Positions 1 through 5,735 of a DNA stretch of 10,107 nt are shown here, piece after piece. The notes beneath the pieces were generated by a model. It worked only from the letters and a program-made list of their open reading frames with translations, was not told the DNA's origin and did not search any database. The stretch is taken from assembly GCA_030746295.1 (NCBI GenBank), contig JASLMY010000180.1, positions 1 through 10,107 of the forward strand, read 5' to 3'. The position numbers and the translations under genes were made by a program. Every line of letters starts with the position of its first letter. Positions within the stretch are counted from its first letter, which is position 1. Origin of the DNA: Alphaproteobacteria bacterium. GTDB lineage: Bacteria > Pseudomonadota > Alphaproteobacteria > GCA-2731375.

Positions 1-701
1 CAGCGCACGCCGGTGACCCGGGCGATCTCGAAGACGGCGACATTGGCGATCAGCTCCGCCACCGCCGGCCGGCTGGCGCCATGGCTCTCGGGCGTGTTGC
101 GGCGCTCGGCGTGCAACTGGTCGGTCAGGCGCTGGACGATATAGGGATCCTCGTTGTGGAAAGCGACCGAAAGGCCGGTCTCCCGAATCACCGGAAAGAG
201 CTCCAAGAGCTCGCCGGCGTCGTATCCCGGAAAGCGCACGGGATGATACTCGTAGGTCGAGACCTTGAAGGCGCATACGCCCGCCTCGGCCAGCTCGATG
301 ATGCCGTCCGTGCCTTCCCCCTTGCGGGCGGTGCCGTAGAGGGCGACGTCGACGACGGCGAGGCGGTCGATCGCCTGCACTTTGGTTTCCAAGAGCTCGA
401 CCGTGTTGACGGGCAGGGGATCGTCGAAGGGCATGTCGACGATCGTCGTCACGCCGCCGGCGGCGGCGGCGGTGGTGGCGTCGCCCAGGCCCTCGATCCC
501 CTCGGCGCTGCCGGCGTGAACCTGACCGTCGACGAAGCCCGGAAAGACGAGCTTGCCGGAGGCATCGACGGTCTCGTTCGCCTCGGGCGGGGCGCCGACG
601 CCGACGGCGACGATTTTGCCGTCCCGGATGCCCAAATACCCGTTTTCCAGAACCTGTCCAGGCAACACCAAGTCGCCCCGTACGGCGAGTTCAAAGGCCA
701 T
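1..701 (-). CDS. Dihydroorotase/allantoinase/hydantoinase-like amidohydrolase, 3' part cut by window edge
   Basis: Translation from the ATG at 701 gives 233 residues with no stop before the window edge. Allantoinases and dihydropyrimidinases are about 450-480 aa, so roughly half is present. It starts with the small beta-sandwich of the amidohydrolase superfamily (about residues 1-55, ending LVFPGFVDGQVHAG). It continues into the metal-dependent barrel: AAAAGGVTTIVDMP (79-91), AFKVSTYE with candidate carboxylated Lys146, and VAFHNED with candidate metal ligand His182. The usual HxH metal pair is Gln60-Val-His62 here, so one canonical ligand is replaced. The family opens cyclic amides such as hydantoin, dihydropyrimidine or allantoin. 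The start lies 28 nt after the M20 gene stop, with GAGGGAG upstream as ribosome site, so the two genes are probably one operon whose products work in sequence. The substrate is not assignable; a non-catalytic or altered-metal paralogue is possible because of Gln60. Confidence 0.85.
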   Translation of the reverse strand, partial: MAFELAVRGDLVLPGQVLENGYLGIRDGKIVAVGVGAPPEANETVDASGKLVFPGFVDGQVHAGSAEGIEGLGDATTAAAAGGVTTIVDMPFDDPLPVNTVELLETKVQAIDRLAVVDVALYGTARKGEGTDGIIELAEAGVCAFKVSTYEYHPVRFPGYDAGELLELFPVIRETGLSVAFHNEDPYIVQRLTDQLHAERRNTPESHGASRPAVAELIANVAVFEIARVTGVR

Positions 702-729
702 CGGACGCTCCCTCTGCTTGCGGCACGCC

Positions 730-2025
730 TCAACCGGCCTGGCCGGCGATGGCCGTGGCCAGCACCTTGGTGCCGTCACCGAAATCCGAAAGTTCCATTT
801 CCTCGTCCGGATTATGGCTGCCGTGCGCATTTCGGATCAAAACCATCGCCGACGGGATACCGGCGCGGGCGAAGATCGAAGCGTCATGGCCGACCGTCGC
901 GAACTCCCGATAGGGGATTGCGAGCGAATCCGCGGCGCCGGCGAGGACGCCGCGCAGGCCCTGATCGAGCGGCGTCGGATCCGAGCCGACACAGTCGCCG
1001 AGCTCGAAGCGGACCCGCCGCGCGACCGCGATCTCGTCCGCCAGCGCGTGGGTCTCGTCGCGGCAGCCATCGAGGAAATCTTGCGTCGTGCCACCGAAGT
1101 TGAGGGTGAAGTCGCACCGCCCCGGCACCTTGGTCATGGCGTGGTGGGCCGCGTCGGTGAAGATCTTGCCGACCGTGAAGACGGTATCGGGCACGCCCGC
1201 TTCCTCGGCCGCGATCCAGTGCGCGTCGAGCCGGCGCAGCAACTCGACGACGGCGAGCGCGGTATCGTGCCGATAGTCCCGCGGCGTGGCGCCGGAATGG
1301 TCGTAGCCACCGAGGCAGCGGGCATAGGGGAAGCGGACGTTGCCCCGGATCTTGGTCGGGATGGCAACCGGTAGGCCTTCGCCTACCAGAACCGGCCCTT
1401 GCTCGATATGGAGCTCGAAGAAGGCCTTGGTGTTGGCGGCGCTGATCTCGGGCGCCGTGGCGGCGCGCAAGGCCGCGATATCCACACCGAGGTCGGCCAT
1501 GTGCTCACCGAGGGTCCGGCCAGTATCGCCGCGCCGCAGGGCGTCGAGCTGCTCCAACGGCAAGGTGCCGACGGCGAGGCGACTGCCGACATAGGCGATG
1601 CCGTACCAGACGCTTTCCTCGCCGCGGATGCCCATCACGGTGACGTCACAGCTTGGAGTCAAATTGACATCTCGGAAGGCGGCGAGCGTGGTGATGCCGG
1701 CGATCACGCCTGCCAAGCCATCGTAGTGGCCGCCGGTCGGCACCGAATCCAGATGCGATCCGGTCAGGACCTGGGGTGCGGCGCGATCGCGGCCGGGAAG
1801 GGTGCAATAGAGGTTGCCGGCGGGGTCGTAGCGGACCTCGAGGCCGAGACCGCCCGCCGCCTCGGCGACGATCTCGGCAGCCTTTTGGTCCTGCGCGCTC
1901 CAGGCCGGACGTGTCACCCCTTCGACATCGGCGCTCTCGCGTCGGATCGCCTCGAAGAGATCGTCCGCAAAGGGCAGGCGGGCCGCCACCGCCGCCGACA
2001 GGGCACCGCCATCCGGGGCGGTCAT
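730..2025 (-). CDS. M20-family Zn-dependent amidohydrolase (N-carbamoyl-L-amino-acid hydrolase / allantoate amidohydrolase type)
   Basis: 431 aa, a full length for this family (about 400-430 aa). The M20 metallopeptidase signatures are in order: GSHLDSVPTGGHYDG with metal ligands His91 and Asp102, the catalytic/metal Glu pair in RGEES (136-137), ELHIEQGP with His206, the dimerisation-domain GGYDHSGATP (239-248), and GSHNPDEEM with His404. ELHIEQGPVL together with DHSGATP is typical of the hydantoinase/carbamoylase branch rather than peptidases. It should hydrolyse an N-carbamoyl group, releasing ammonia and carbon dioxide or urea from the ring-opened product of a hydantoinase. An ATG farther upstream (2127) is in frame but would run deep into the preceding gene. 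I chose 2025 because its ATG overlaps that gene's TGA (ATGA), the usual sign of translational coupling. The family is secure; the exact substrate is not. Confidence 0.93.
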   Translation of the reverse strand: MTAPDGGALSAAVAARLPFADDLFEAIRRESADVEGVTRPAWSAQDQKAAEIVAEAAGGLGLEVRYDPAGNLYCTLPGRDRAAPQVLTGSHLDSVPTGGHYDGLAGVIAGITTLAAFRDVNLTPSCDVTVMGIRGEESVWYGIAYVGSRLAVGTLPLEQLDALRRGDTGRTLGEHMADLGVDIAALRAATAPEISAANTKAFFELHIEQGPVLVGEGLPVAIPTKIRGNVRFPYARCLGGYDHSGATPRDYRHDTALAVVELLRRLDAHWIAAEEAGVPDTVFTVGKIFTDAAHHAMTKVPGRCDFTLNFGGTTQDFLDGCRDETHALADEIAVARRVRFELGDCVGSDPTPLDQGLRGVLAGAADSLAIPYREFATVGHDASIFARAGIPSAMVLIRNAHGSHNPDEEMELSDFGDGTKVLATAIAGQAG

Positions 2026-3023
2026 GGCGCGAAGACCTCCAGGATCTGGTCGTAATTGCGGCTGAGCGGGATCAGCACCATCTGGTCCAGCCCCTCGTCG
2101 AGCCAGCGTTGCGCGCTGGCGAGGCACTGATCGGGCGTGCCGTGGGCGATCAGGTCGTCGACGAGGGCGTCGTCGACCAGGTCCATGGCGGCCTCGATGC
2201 CGCCGGGCCGGGGCGGCCAGCCGCCCATGACCGAAATGATCTCGGCCAACGCGTCGTCGGGATAGGCCAGCGCCTTGGCAAAATGCGGTTGCTGGCCGAG
2301 ATACTGCGTCACCAGGCGCTTGGCATCGAAACGGGCTTTCTCCGGGTCGGCGTCCATCGAGATATTCACGAGCTGCAGCTTCTCGACGTCATCGAGGCGG
2401 CGCCCGGCGCGTTCGGCGCCGGCTGCGATCCGTTCCAAGGAGGTACGCGTGTAGGCCGGCGGCAGAATGCCGTTGATCAGGACGCCGTCGGCAATCTCAC
2501 CGGTCAGCTCCATCATCCGGGGCCCGGTGGCGCCGATGAAGATCTTGACCTCGGGCGCGATGCGCGGATCGCCATGGCCCAAGTCCAGGGTCAGGTCGCG
2601 GACCTTGACGAGCTCGCCCTCGAAGGTAACGCCGTCCTCGAGGCTCAGCAGGCGCCGCAGGACGCCAATATATTCCCGCATCTGACTCAACGGTTTCCGC
2701 CGCTCGATTCCCTGCTTCCAGGCCAGCGGGTCCCAGTAAGCGCCCAAGCCGACGTTCATCCGGCCCGGCGCCAGGTTGTCGAGCGTGGCGAAGCTGACCG
2801 CCATCAGGGCCGGTCCGCGGGTCCAGGTGTTGACGATCCCGGTGCCGAGGCGGATTCGCGCCGTCGTCGCGGCCATGGCGCCCAGCACCGAAATCGCGTC
2901 ACGGGCCAGGCGGGTCTCCGTCACCCAGAGCGAGTCGTAGCCGAGCGCCTCGGCCTTTTGCGCCAGGCGCAGCTGCTCGGGAACCGAGGGGCGGTCGAGA
3001 AAGCCGAAACCGATTTTGCTCAT
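2022..3023 (-). CDS. Luciferase-like (LLM class) flavin-dependent oxidoreductase
   Basis: 333 aa, typical for bacterial-luciferase-like TIM-barrel enzymes using FMN or F420. Evidence: an N-terminal strand-helix unit IGFGFLDRPS followed by AQKAEALGYDSLWVTE (about 20-36), the ISVLGAMAATTARIRLGTGI segment (44-63), RGPALMAVSFATLDNLAPGR (about 69-88) with GLGAY after it, and a C-terminal DQCLASAQRWLDEGLDQMVL helix-strand. These match the luciferase-like monooxygenase family; no signal peptide or membrane segment is seen, so it is cytosolic. It overlaps the M20 gene by 4 nt and is followed by the amidohydrolase, suggesting it oxidises or hydroxylates the ring that those enzymes open, as RutA (same superfamily) does for uracil; that is analogy only. 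The IS1-family element ends 53 nt upstream of the start, so the original upstream transcription source has been displaced. The Shine-Dalgarno sequence is poor (tgcctc). Confidence 0.9.
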   Translation of the reverse strand: MSKIGFGFLDRPSVPEQLRLAQKAEALGYDSLWVTETRLARDAISVLGAMAATTARIRLGTGIVNTWTRGPALMAVSFATLDNLAPGRMNVGLGAYWDPLAWKQGIERRKPLSQMREYIGVLRRLLSLEDGVTFEGELVKVRDLTLDLGHGDPRIAPEVKIFIGATGPRMMELTGEIADGVLINGILPPAYTRTSLERIAAGAERAGRRLDDVEKLQLVNISMDADPEKARFDAKRLVTQYLGQQPHFAKALAYPDDALAEIISVMGGWPPRPGGIEAAMDLVDDALVDDLIAHGTPDQCLASAQRWLDEGLDQMVLIPLSRNYDQILEVFAP

Positions 3024-3068
3024 GAGGCAGCATGCTAGACCAGTTGATCTGGGTCACGAAAGTGGCCC

Positions 3069-3076
3069 CGGCCCCA
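3069..3076. repeat. Left target-site duplication copy
   Basis: cggcccca, immediately outside the left terminal repeat. It matches the octamer outside the right end (cggcgcca) at 7 of 8 bases in direct orientation. An 8-9 bp duplication is what IS1-family transposases produce. The single mismatch suggests drift since insertion. Confidence 0.65.
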
Positions 3077-3095
3077 GGTAGTGTCTCAGTTTGAA
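3077..3095 (+). repeat. Left terminal inverted repeat of the element
   Basis: GGTAGTGTCTCAGTTTGAA. It matches the complement of 6355-6373 at 18 of 19 bases (T/C at base 14). It starts with GGT as IS1 ends do. The transposase stop codon (TGA at 3088-3086) lies inside it, so the gene runs right to the tip. Confidence 0.9.
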
Positions 3096-3967
3096 TTTCT
3101 TTTCTTGTAGGGACCGCGCCGGCCGGGCTTCGGTGCCGCCGCGTCCACCAGCGCCACGATATCCGCCATGTCCCACAGCCGCTTAGAGACACCAGCGGCC
3201 ATCGCCGGGGTAGTGCCCTTGAGCGCCTTGTGCTGCTTCACGAAGTTGTACCAGACCGTGTAGAGCGCGACCATGTGCGCGTGGTTCTCGAACTTCTTGG
3301 AAAAGGCGTTCGTCAGCCTCGTGAACCGGCGCATCTGCATCCGCATCGTGAGGTTCTGCCGCTCCACGTAGGATGTGCTGACGTGCCGCCGCCTCGGCTC
3401 GCCTTCAATGACTTCCTTGTTGGTGCCGACACAAACTGGCGGGCTGTAGCGTTTCTCGGCCTCGGGCGGAGTGCTGTATATCTTGACCAGTTGCGCGTAA
3501 TCGACTTCCGCGCCGAACGCACCCTCGACGGCTTCTAGATAGGCCTTGTGCCCGTCCGTCGTTAGCTGGACACGGTTCTCCAGCCTGTCCGCTACGTCCA
3601 GCATGAAGGCGTTCGCATACTCGGCATCGCGGCCGCCCACCAGCCATGACAGCAACAGCTGCGAGTCTGCGTCCAGCGCAGTCCACGTCCAAGTGTCGCC
3701 AGCATCCTCCGGCGCCTTCTTGGCATTCGGTACGTTCTTTGCCTTCGCGTAGGTGAAGCTCCAGATTTCGTCGCACTGGATGCGCTTCGCCTTCACCCCG
3801 CGAACAGCCTCGTCATGGCAGGCGGCGCAAGCCCGGCCCGCGTCGATCAGCAGCTTGGTCACGGTATTGATCGACACGTCCGCCACGCGGGAGATCGACC
3901 GCATGGACGACCCCTCGCAGAGCATGTGGAGGATTTGGACGCGTTTCTCTAGGGGCAGTTTGTTCAT
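3086..3967 (-). CDS. IS1-family transposase (DDE)
   Basis: 293 aa from the ATG at 3967, beginning MNKLPLEKR. An in-frame start at 4117 would add 50 residues but would cross the terminator hairpin and the promoter, so it is not preferred. A helix-turn-helix (about 18-44, SSMRSISRVADVSINTVTKL) should bind the inverted repeats. The catalytic triad is read as Asp66 (CDEIWSF), Asp138 (LTTDGHKAY) and Glu202 (YVERQNLTMRMQMRR), followed by the FSKKFENH region, which aligns with the IS1 InsB pattern DEQWGYV / TDGW / ERHNLNLRQ / FSKS. The C-terminal tail is basic (PGRRGPYKKR). It is a single uninterrupted frame, so no programmed frameshift is needed, unlike IS1 itself. It would cut and join the element ends. 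The gene appears intact and has no stop or frameshift. Confidence 0.95.
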   Translation of the reverse strand: MNKLPLEKRVQILHMLCEGSSMRSISRVADVSINTVTKLLIDAGRACAACHDEAVRGVKAKRIQCDEIWSFTYAKAKNVPNAKKAPEDAGDTWTWTALDADSQLLLSWLVGGRDAEYANAFMLDVADRLENRVQLTTDGHKAYLEAVEGAFGAEVDYAQLVKIYSTPPEAEKRYSPPVCVGTNKEVIEGEPRRRHVSTSYVERQNLTMRMQMRRFTRLTNAFSKKFENHAHMVALYTVWYNFVKQHKALKGTTPAMAAGVSKRLWDMADIVALVDAAAPKPGRRGPYKKRNSN

Positions 3968-3973
3968 GCCTCT

Positions 3974-4002
3974 AATATATGCACTTTTATGCTTGGCCTC
4001 AA
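3974..4002 (-). promoter_or_regulatory. Candidate transposase promoter
   Basis: On the minus strand there is a -35-like TTGAGG (4002-3997), a 17-nt spacer, and a -10-like TATATT (3979-3974). The -10 ends only 6 nt before the transposase ATG, so transcription would start at or next to the A of ATG, giving an essentially leaderless message; AGAGG sits too close to the ATG to act normally as a ribosome site. Prediction from sequence only. Confidence 0.5.
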
Positions 4003-4026
4003 GCATTTTTGTCATTTTAACGTGTA

Positions 4027-4060
4027 GAAAGCCCACGACCCCAACGAGTCGCGGGCTTTC
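4027..4060 (-). terminator. Hairpin terminator between cargo operon and transposase
   Basis: Two 13-nt arms (4027-4039 and 4048-4060) pair with one imperfect position, which is a G-U wobble in the minus-strand RNA, around an 8-nt loop. The stem is very GC-rich and the downstream arm ends GGGCTTTCT. It begins 19 nt past the stop of the HTH gene and lies just upstream of the transposase promoter. It would end the cargo transcript and shield the transposase from read-through. The U-tract is short, so efficiency is uncertain. Confidence 0.75.
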
Positions 4061-4079
4061 GACAGACTTACCTTGAGGA

Positions 4080-4721
4080 TTAGGCCGCGTCTCTGTCCGG
4101 CCTCCATTTGTCATCACCGCTCTCAGTTGAGCGTGCCTGTGAGAGAAGAGGCTTTCGAGTAAACTCGAACGTCAACGGTTCGTCGTCGGCCACATACACC
4201 GGATTGATCTTCATTGAAAAGAAGCTTTTCAAAAAACCGACTAGTTCCTTATTCGCCTCGTCTTTCAGATCATCCGCAATGGCCGCATGCTGCTCATCTG
4301 AGGGATAGGTGAAAACATCTCCTGGCTCCTCGAAGCGTGTGGCTAGGTTAACCGCGCACCTGAAGAGTTTTTCGTTTGCCAACGACATTGCCTTTGTTCC
4401 ATTTTCACACCTAGAAAGATGTTCAGGCGACACACCTAAAAACTCTGCAATGACCTTTGCCTGCACACCTAGAGCATGCCTGATAAACTTGATCTCCGCA
4501 CCGCTAAGTTTTCGAGTATGGGAAACACGCGACCGAACAACAGCCCCTATCAAACCAACAATATCGGGAACAGTGATAATCTCCTCTCCAGTTGTCTGGT
4601 CAGTGCTTTTTGTCACGCCATCCCGAAGAATAACCTTGAACGGCGCGCCTAATGTATCCAAAAGGTATCCGTCCTCATGCTCAATCGCATGATGAACCAC
4701 CTCCTGTTCATGCTGCATCAT
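4080..4721 (-). CDS. HTH (XRE-type) regulator, MqsA/HigA-like probable antitoxin
   Basis: 213 aa. The segment TVPDIVGLIGAVV (50-62) leads into KLSGAEIKFIRHALGVQAKVIAEFLGVSPEHLSRCENGTKAMS (71-113). This is the helix-turn-helix pattern of the C-terminal half of MqsA/YgiT-type antitoxins, where an IPNxxGL-like strand precedes LxGxEIRFLRK and SRWENG; here SRCENG replaces SRWENG. The N-terminal zinc-finger cysteines of YgiT are absent. A tail of about 90 residues (about 125-213) is of unknown role. The ATG has a perfect AAGGAGG 6 nt upstream and overlaps the end of the preceding 114-aa gene by 14 nt. That gene order (small partner first, DNA-binding partner second) is the HigBA/MqsRA order. Likely role: neutralise the upstream gene product and repress the shared promoter. 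It could instead be a plain regulator of the cargo. Confidence 0.75.
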   Translation of the reverse strand: MMQHEQEVVHHAIEHEDGYLLDTLGAPFKVILRDGVTKSTDQTTGEEIITVPDIVGLIGAVVRSRVSHTRKLSGAEIKFIRHALGVQAKVIAEFLGVSPEHLSRCENGTKAMSLANEKLFRCAVNLATRFEEPGDVFTYPSDEQHAAIADDLKDEANKELVGFLKSFFSMKINPVYVADDEPLTFEFTRKPLLSQARSTESGDDKWRPDRDAA

Positions 4722-5052
4722 TGCCGTCCTCCTTCGAATCCGCGTCTCGGATCACATTTCGAAGCGTTACGCTTTGGGTCTCCGAAACGACCACTAGCTC
4801 CAACTCATATCGGACCCCGTCTTGGTCCTCCCCCACGACAATCCACAGTGCCCCAGGGTCATCCAATTTGTCCGCATACACCACCTCTCCGTTCTTGAGC
4901 AGATATCGGATCTTAATGATACTGATATCTCGGTCCCGCAACATTTCTGGCGAAAACGAAAAGCCTGCCTCCGTAGGCAGGTAGACCCTCGCATAGCTGC
5001 GAATCCATTCAGTCTCTATATGAAGGTTAGCCTTGGACTGGCCGTTTACCAT
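4708..5052 (-). CDS. 114-aa protein of unknown function; candidate toxin partner of the HTH regulator
   Basis: I do not firmly recognise this gene. The 114 aa start at the ATG at 5052 with AGAGGGG 8 nt upstream. It is soluble, has no membrane segment, is acidic at the C-terminus, and is predicted by eye to alternate strands: ISIIKIRYLLKNGEVVYADK, then ALWIVVGEDQDGVRYELELVVVS. A helix followed by such strands, with 'LLKNGEVV ... WIVVGEDQDG', resembles the small DUF4258/MqsR-like (RelE-fold) proteins found upstream of MqsA-type antitoxins, but no catalytic residues could be assigned. The 14-nt overlap with the HTH gene means the two are co-translated. A toxin role is inferred from size, order and overlap only. 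Confidence 0.6.
   Translation of the reverse strand: MVNGQSKANLHIETEWIRSYARVYLPTEAGFSFSPEMLRDRDISIIKIRYLLKNGEVVYADKLDDPGALWIVVGEDQDGVRYELELVVVSETQSVTLRNVIRDADSKEDGNDAA
4728..4734 (-). promoter_or_regulatory. Strong ribosome binding site of the HTH gene
   Basis: AAGGAGG on the minus strand, 6 nt before the ATG at 4721 (9 nt before the adjacent ATG at 4718), inside the coding end of the 114-aa gene. It is the best Shine-Dalgarno in the element and would favour excess production of the HTH protein over its upstream partner, as expected for an antitoxin. Confidence 0.8.
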
Positions 5053-5058
5053 TCAAAT

Positions 5059-5079
5059 CGCCCCTCTGCTAAGAGGGCG
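5059..5079 (-). promoter_or_regulatory. Inverted repeat covering the ribosome site of the 114-aa gene
   Basis: cgcccctct (5059-5067) pairs with agagggcg (5072-5079) with one bulged C and a 4-nt loop. The Shine-Dalgarno AGAGGGG of the 114-aa gene lies in one arm. It could be an operator or a structure that limits translation of the putative toxin. Confidence 0.45.
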
Positions 5080-5093
5080 AGGGCAGCCTACAG

Positions 5094-5108
5094 TTGATCT
5101 TTGATCAA
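5094..5108. promoter_or_regulatory. Perfect palindrome TTGATC-TTT-GATCAA, candidate operator
   Basis: Perfect 6-bp arms around a 3-bp spacer, 41 bp upstream of the 114-aa gene start and overlapping the stop codon of the KGG-type gene. Its position upstream of the two-gene HTH module fits an operator bound by that HTH protein for autorepression. Inferred from position and symmetry. Confidence 0.5.
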
Positions 5109-5341
5109 GTCTCTTTTTGCCACCGCGCGGTTGCCGCCCTTTTGGCGATCTCCCGCCGCTGCTCTGCCGTCAGCTTCGAGGCCCTGGCCTTGCCACCCTT
5201 CTTGCCGAGCGCGACGGCGGCCTTGTTCTTGCCGTCCTCGTCGTACTCTTCCTCGGCCTCGCCCGTGGCGACCTGCATGACGCGGACGGCGTTGCCAATC
5301 ACGTCGGCGGGGCGCTTCTGGCCTTTTGGTCCTCGGGGCAT
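5105..5341 (-). CDS. Small basic KGG-type protein, function unknown
   Basis: 78 aa from the ATG at 5341 (MPRGPKGQKRPADVIGNAV). A GTG two codons upstream is also possible, but the family, as I know it, starts MPRGPKG. A central acidic run (GEAEEEYDED) is followed by a basic tail GKKGGKARASKL...EIAKRAATARW. This tail resembles the KGG repeat of stress-induced and histone-H1-like small proteins found widely in alphaproteobacteria and on plasmids. It probably binds nucleic acid, but this is unproven. It sits between the two toxin-antitoxin-like pairs, with a palindrome before it and another at its stop codon. It is more GC-rich than its cargo neighbours, so it may have a different origin. Confidence 0.75.
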   Translation of the reverse strand: MPRGPKGQKRPADVIGNAVRVMQVATGEAEEEYDEDGKNKAAVALGKKGGKARASKLTAEQRREIAKRAATARWQKET

Positions 5342-5350
5342 GGTCACTCT

Positions 5351-5372
5351 ATATGCTTAGCGATAAGTATAT
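5351..5372. promoter_or_regulatory. Near-perfect palindrome over a -10-like box upstream of the KGG-type gene
   Basis: ATATGCTTA (5351-5359), GCGA, TAAGTATAT (5364-5372): 9-bp arms with one mismatch. On the minus strand it contains TATACT (5371-5366), a good -10 match, placing a start point about 17 nt before the ATG at 5341. I see no convincing -35. This is a candidate operator-promoter for the KGG-type gene. Confidence 0.5.
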
Positions 5373-5408
5373 GGCATCTAATGACCAGAATGCCAGGCTT
5401 TCCCGCCG

Positions 5409-5735
5409 TCAATCTTCCCGGTCGGATTTAGACGGCTTGATTCGCTTCATTTGGTCCACAACATTACGGGTGACAACATATACGTTGTCCACTCCCAACC
5501 GATCGCCGAGCAACACAAGGAATATTAGCTGAAGAACAAAAAGGAAAAAAGTAGCTGCCCAGCTCATACTTGGGAAAGCAAGAAAATCTAACAGAATGAA
5601 CGCCCCAAATATCCAGAAGAATCGCTCTTCCCTCCTGCCATCCCTCTCTTTTGTGATATCATCTTCGATCTTCGCTATCTGCGAATCCTTATGCGTCGCT
5701 ACTTCACTCGTAATTTTCTCAATATCATGCGACAC
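5409..5735 (-). CDS. 108-aa two-helix membrane protein, candidate toxin of a PanAT pair
   Basis: Starts at GTG 5735, overlapping the Panacea gene by 11 nt; the ATG at 5728 is in another frame. The first ~38 residues are charged and probably helical or coiled coil (IEKITSEVATHKDSQIAKIEDDITKERDGRREER). Two hydrophobic segments follow, FFWIFGAFILLDFLAF (about 39-54) and WAATFFLFVLQLIFLVLLG (59-77), then a soluble tail VDQMKRIKPSKSDRED rich in charge. No enzymatic motif is seen. Small membrane proteins are one of the toxin classes reported next to Panacea-domain antitoxins, where they damage the membrane. The tight overlap with the Panacea gene is the main argument here. Alternative: a membrane anchor or sensor working with the Panacea protein. 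Confidence 0.7.
   Translation of the reverse strand: MSHDIEKITSEVATHKDSQIAKIEDDITKERDGRREERFFWIFGAFILLDFLAFPSMSWAATFFLFVLQLIFLVLLGDRLGVDNVYVVTRNVVDQMKRIKPSKSDRED

Noticed and set aside
455..482. GCC/GGC trinucleotide run
   Set aside because: It encodes the Ala-rich AAAAGG turn of the amidohydrolase, a normal family feature in GC-rich codon use.
81..1103. 340-residue plus-strand frame opposite the amidohydrolase and M20 genes
   Set aside because: Shadow of two minus-strand genes with clear motifs; its own end is Arg/Pro/Gly low complexity.
2026..2127. Upstream extension of the M20 gene
   Set aside because: The 34 extra residues have no family similarity and would sit wholly inside the oxidoreductase gene; the ATGA junction gives a better start.
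1776..3038. 420-residue plus-strand frame opposite the flavin oxidoreductase
   Set aside because: Shadow frame rich in Arg, Gly and Ala; the minus strand encodes a recognisable luciferase-like protein over the same bases.
3968..4080. Possible internal copy of the IS terminal repeat marking a simple IS next to unrelated cargo
   Set aside because: Searched by eye on both strands for GTGTCTCAG-like sequence and found none.
3968..4117. 50-residue N-terminal extension of the transposase
   Set aside because: It runs through the terminator hairpin and promoter and into the 3' end of the HTH gene; IS1-type homologues begin at MNKLPL.
3041..5100. Decamer CAGTTGATCT present both outside (3041) and inside (5091) the element
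   Set aside because: Dozens of repeated decamers are expected by chance in 10 kb, and the positions fit no boundary.
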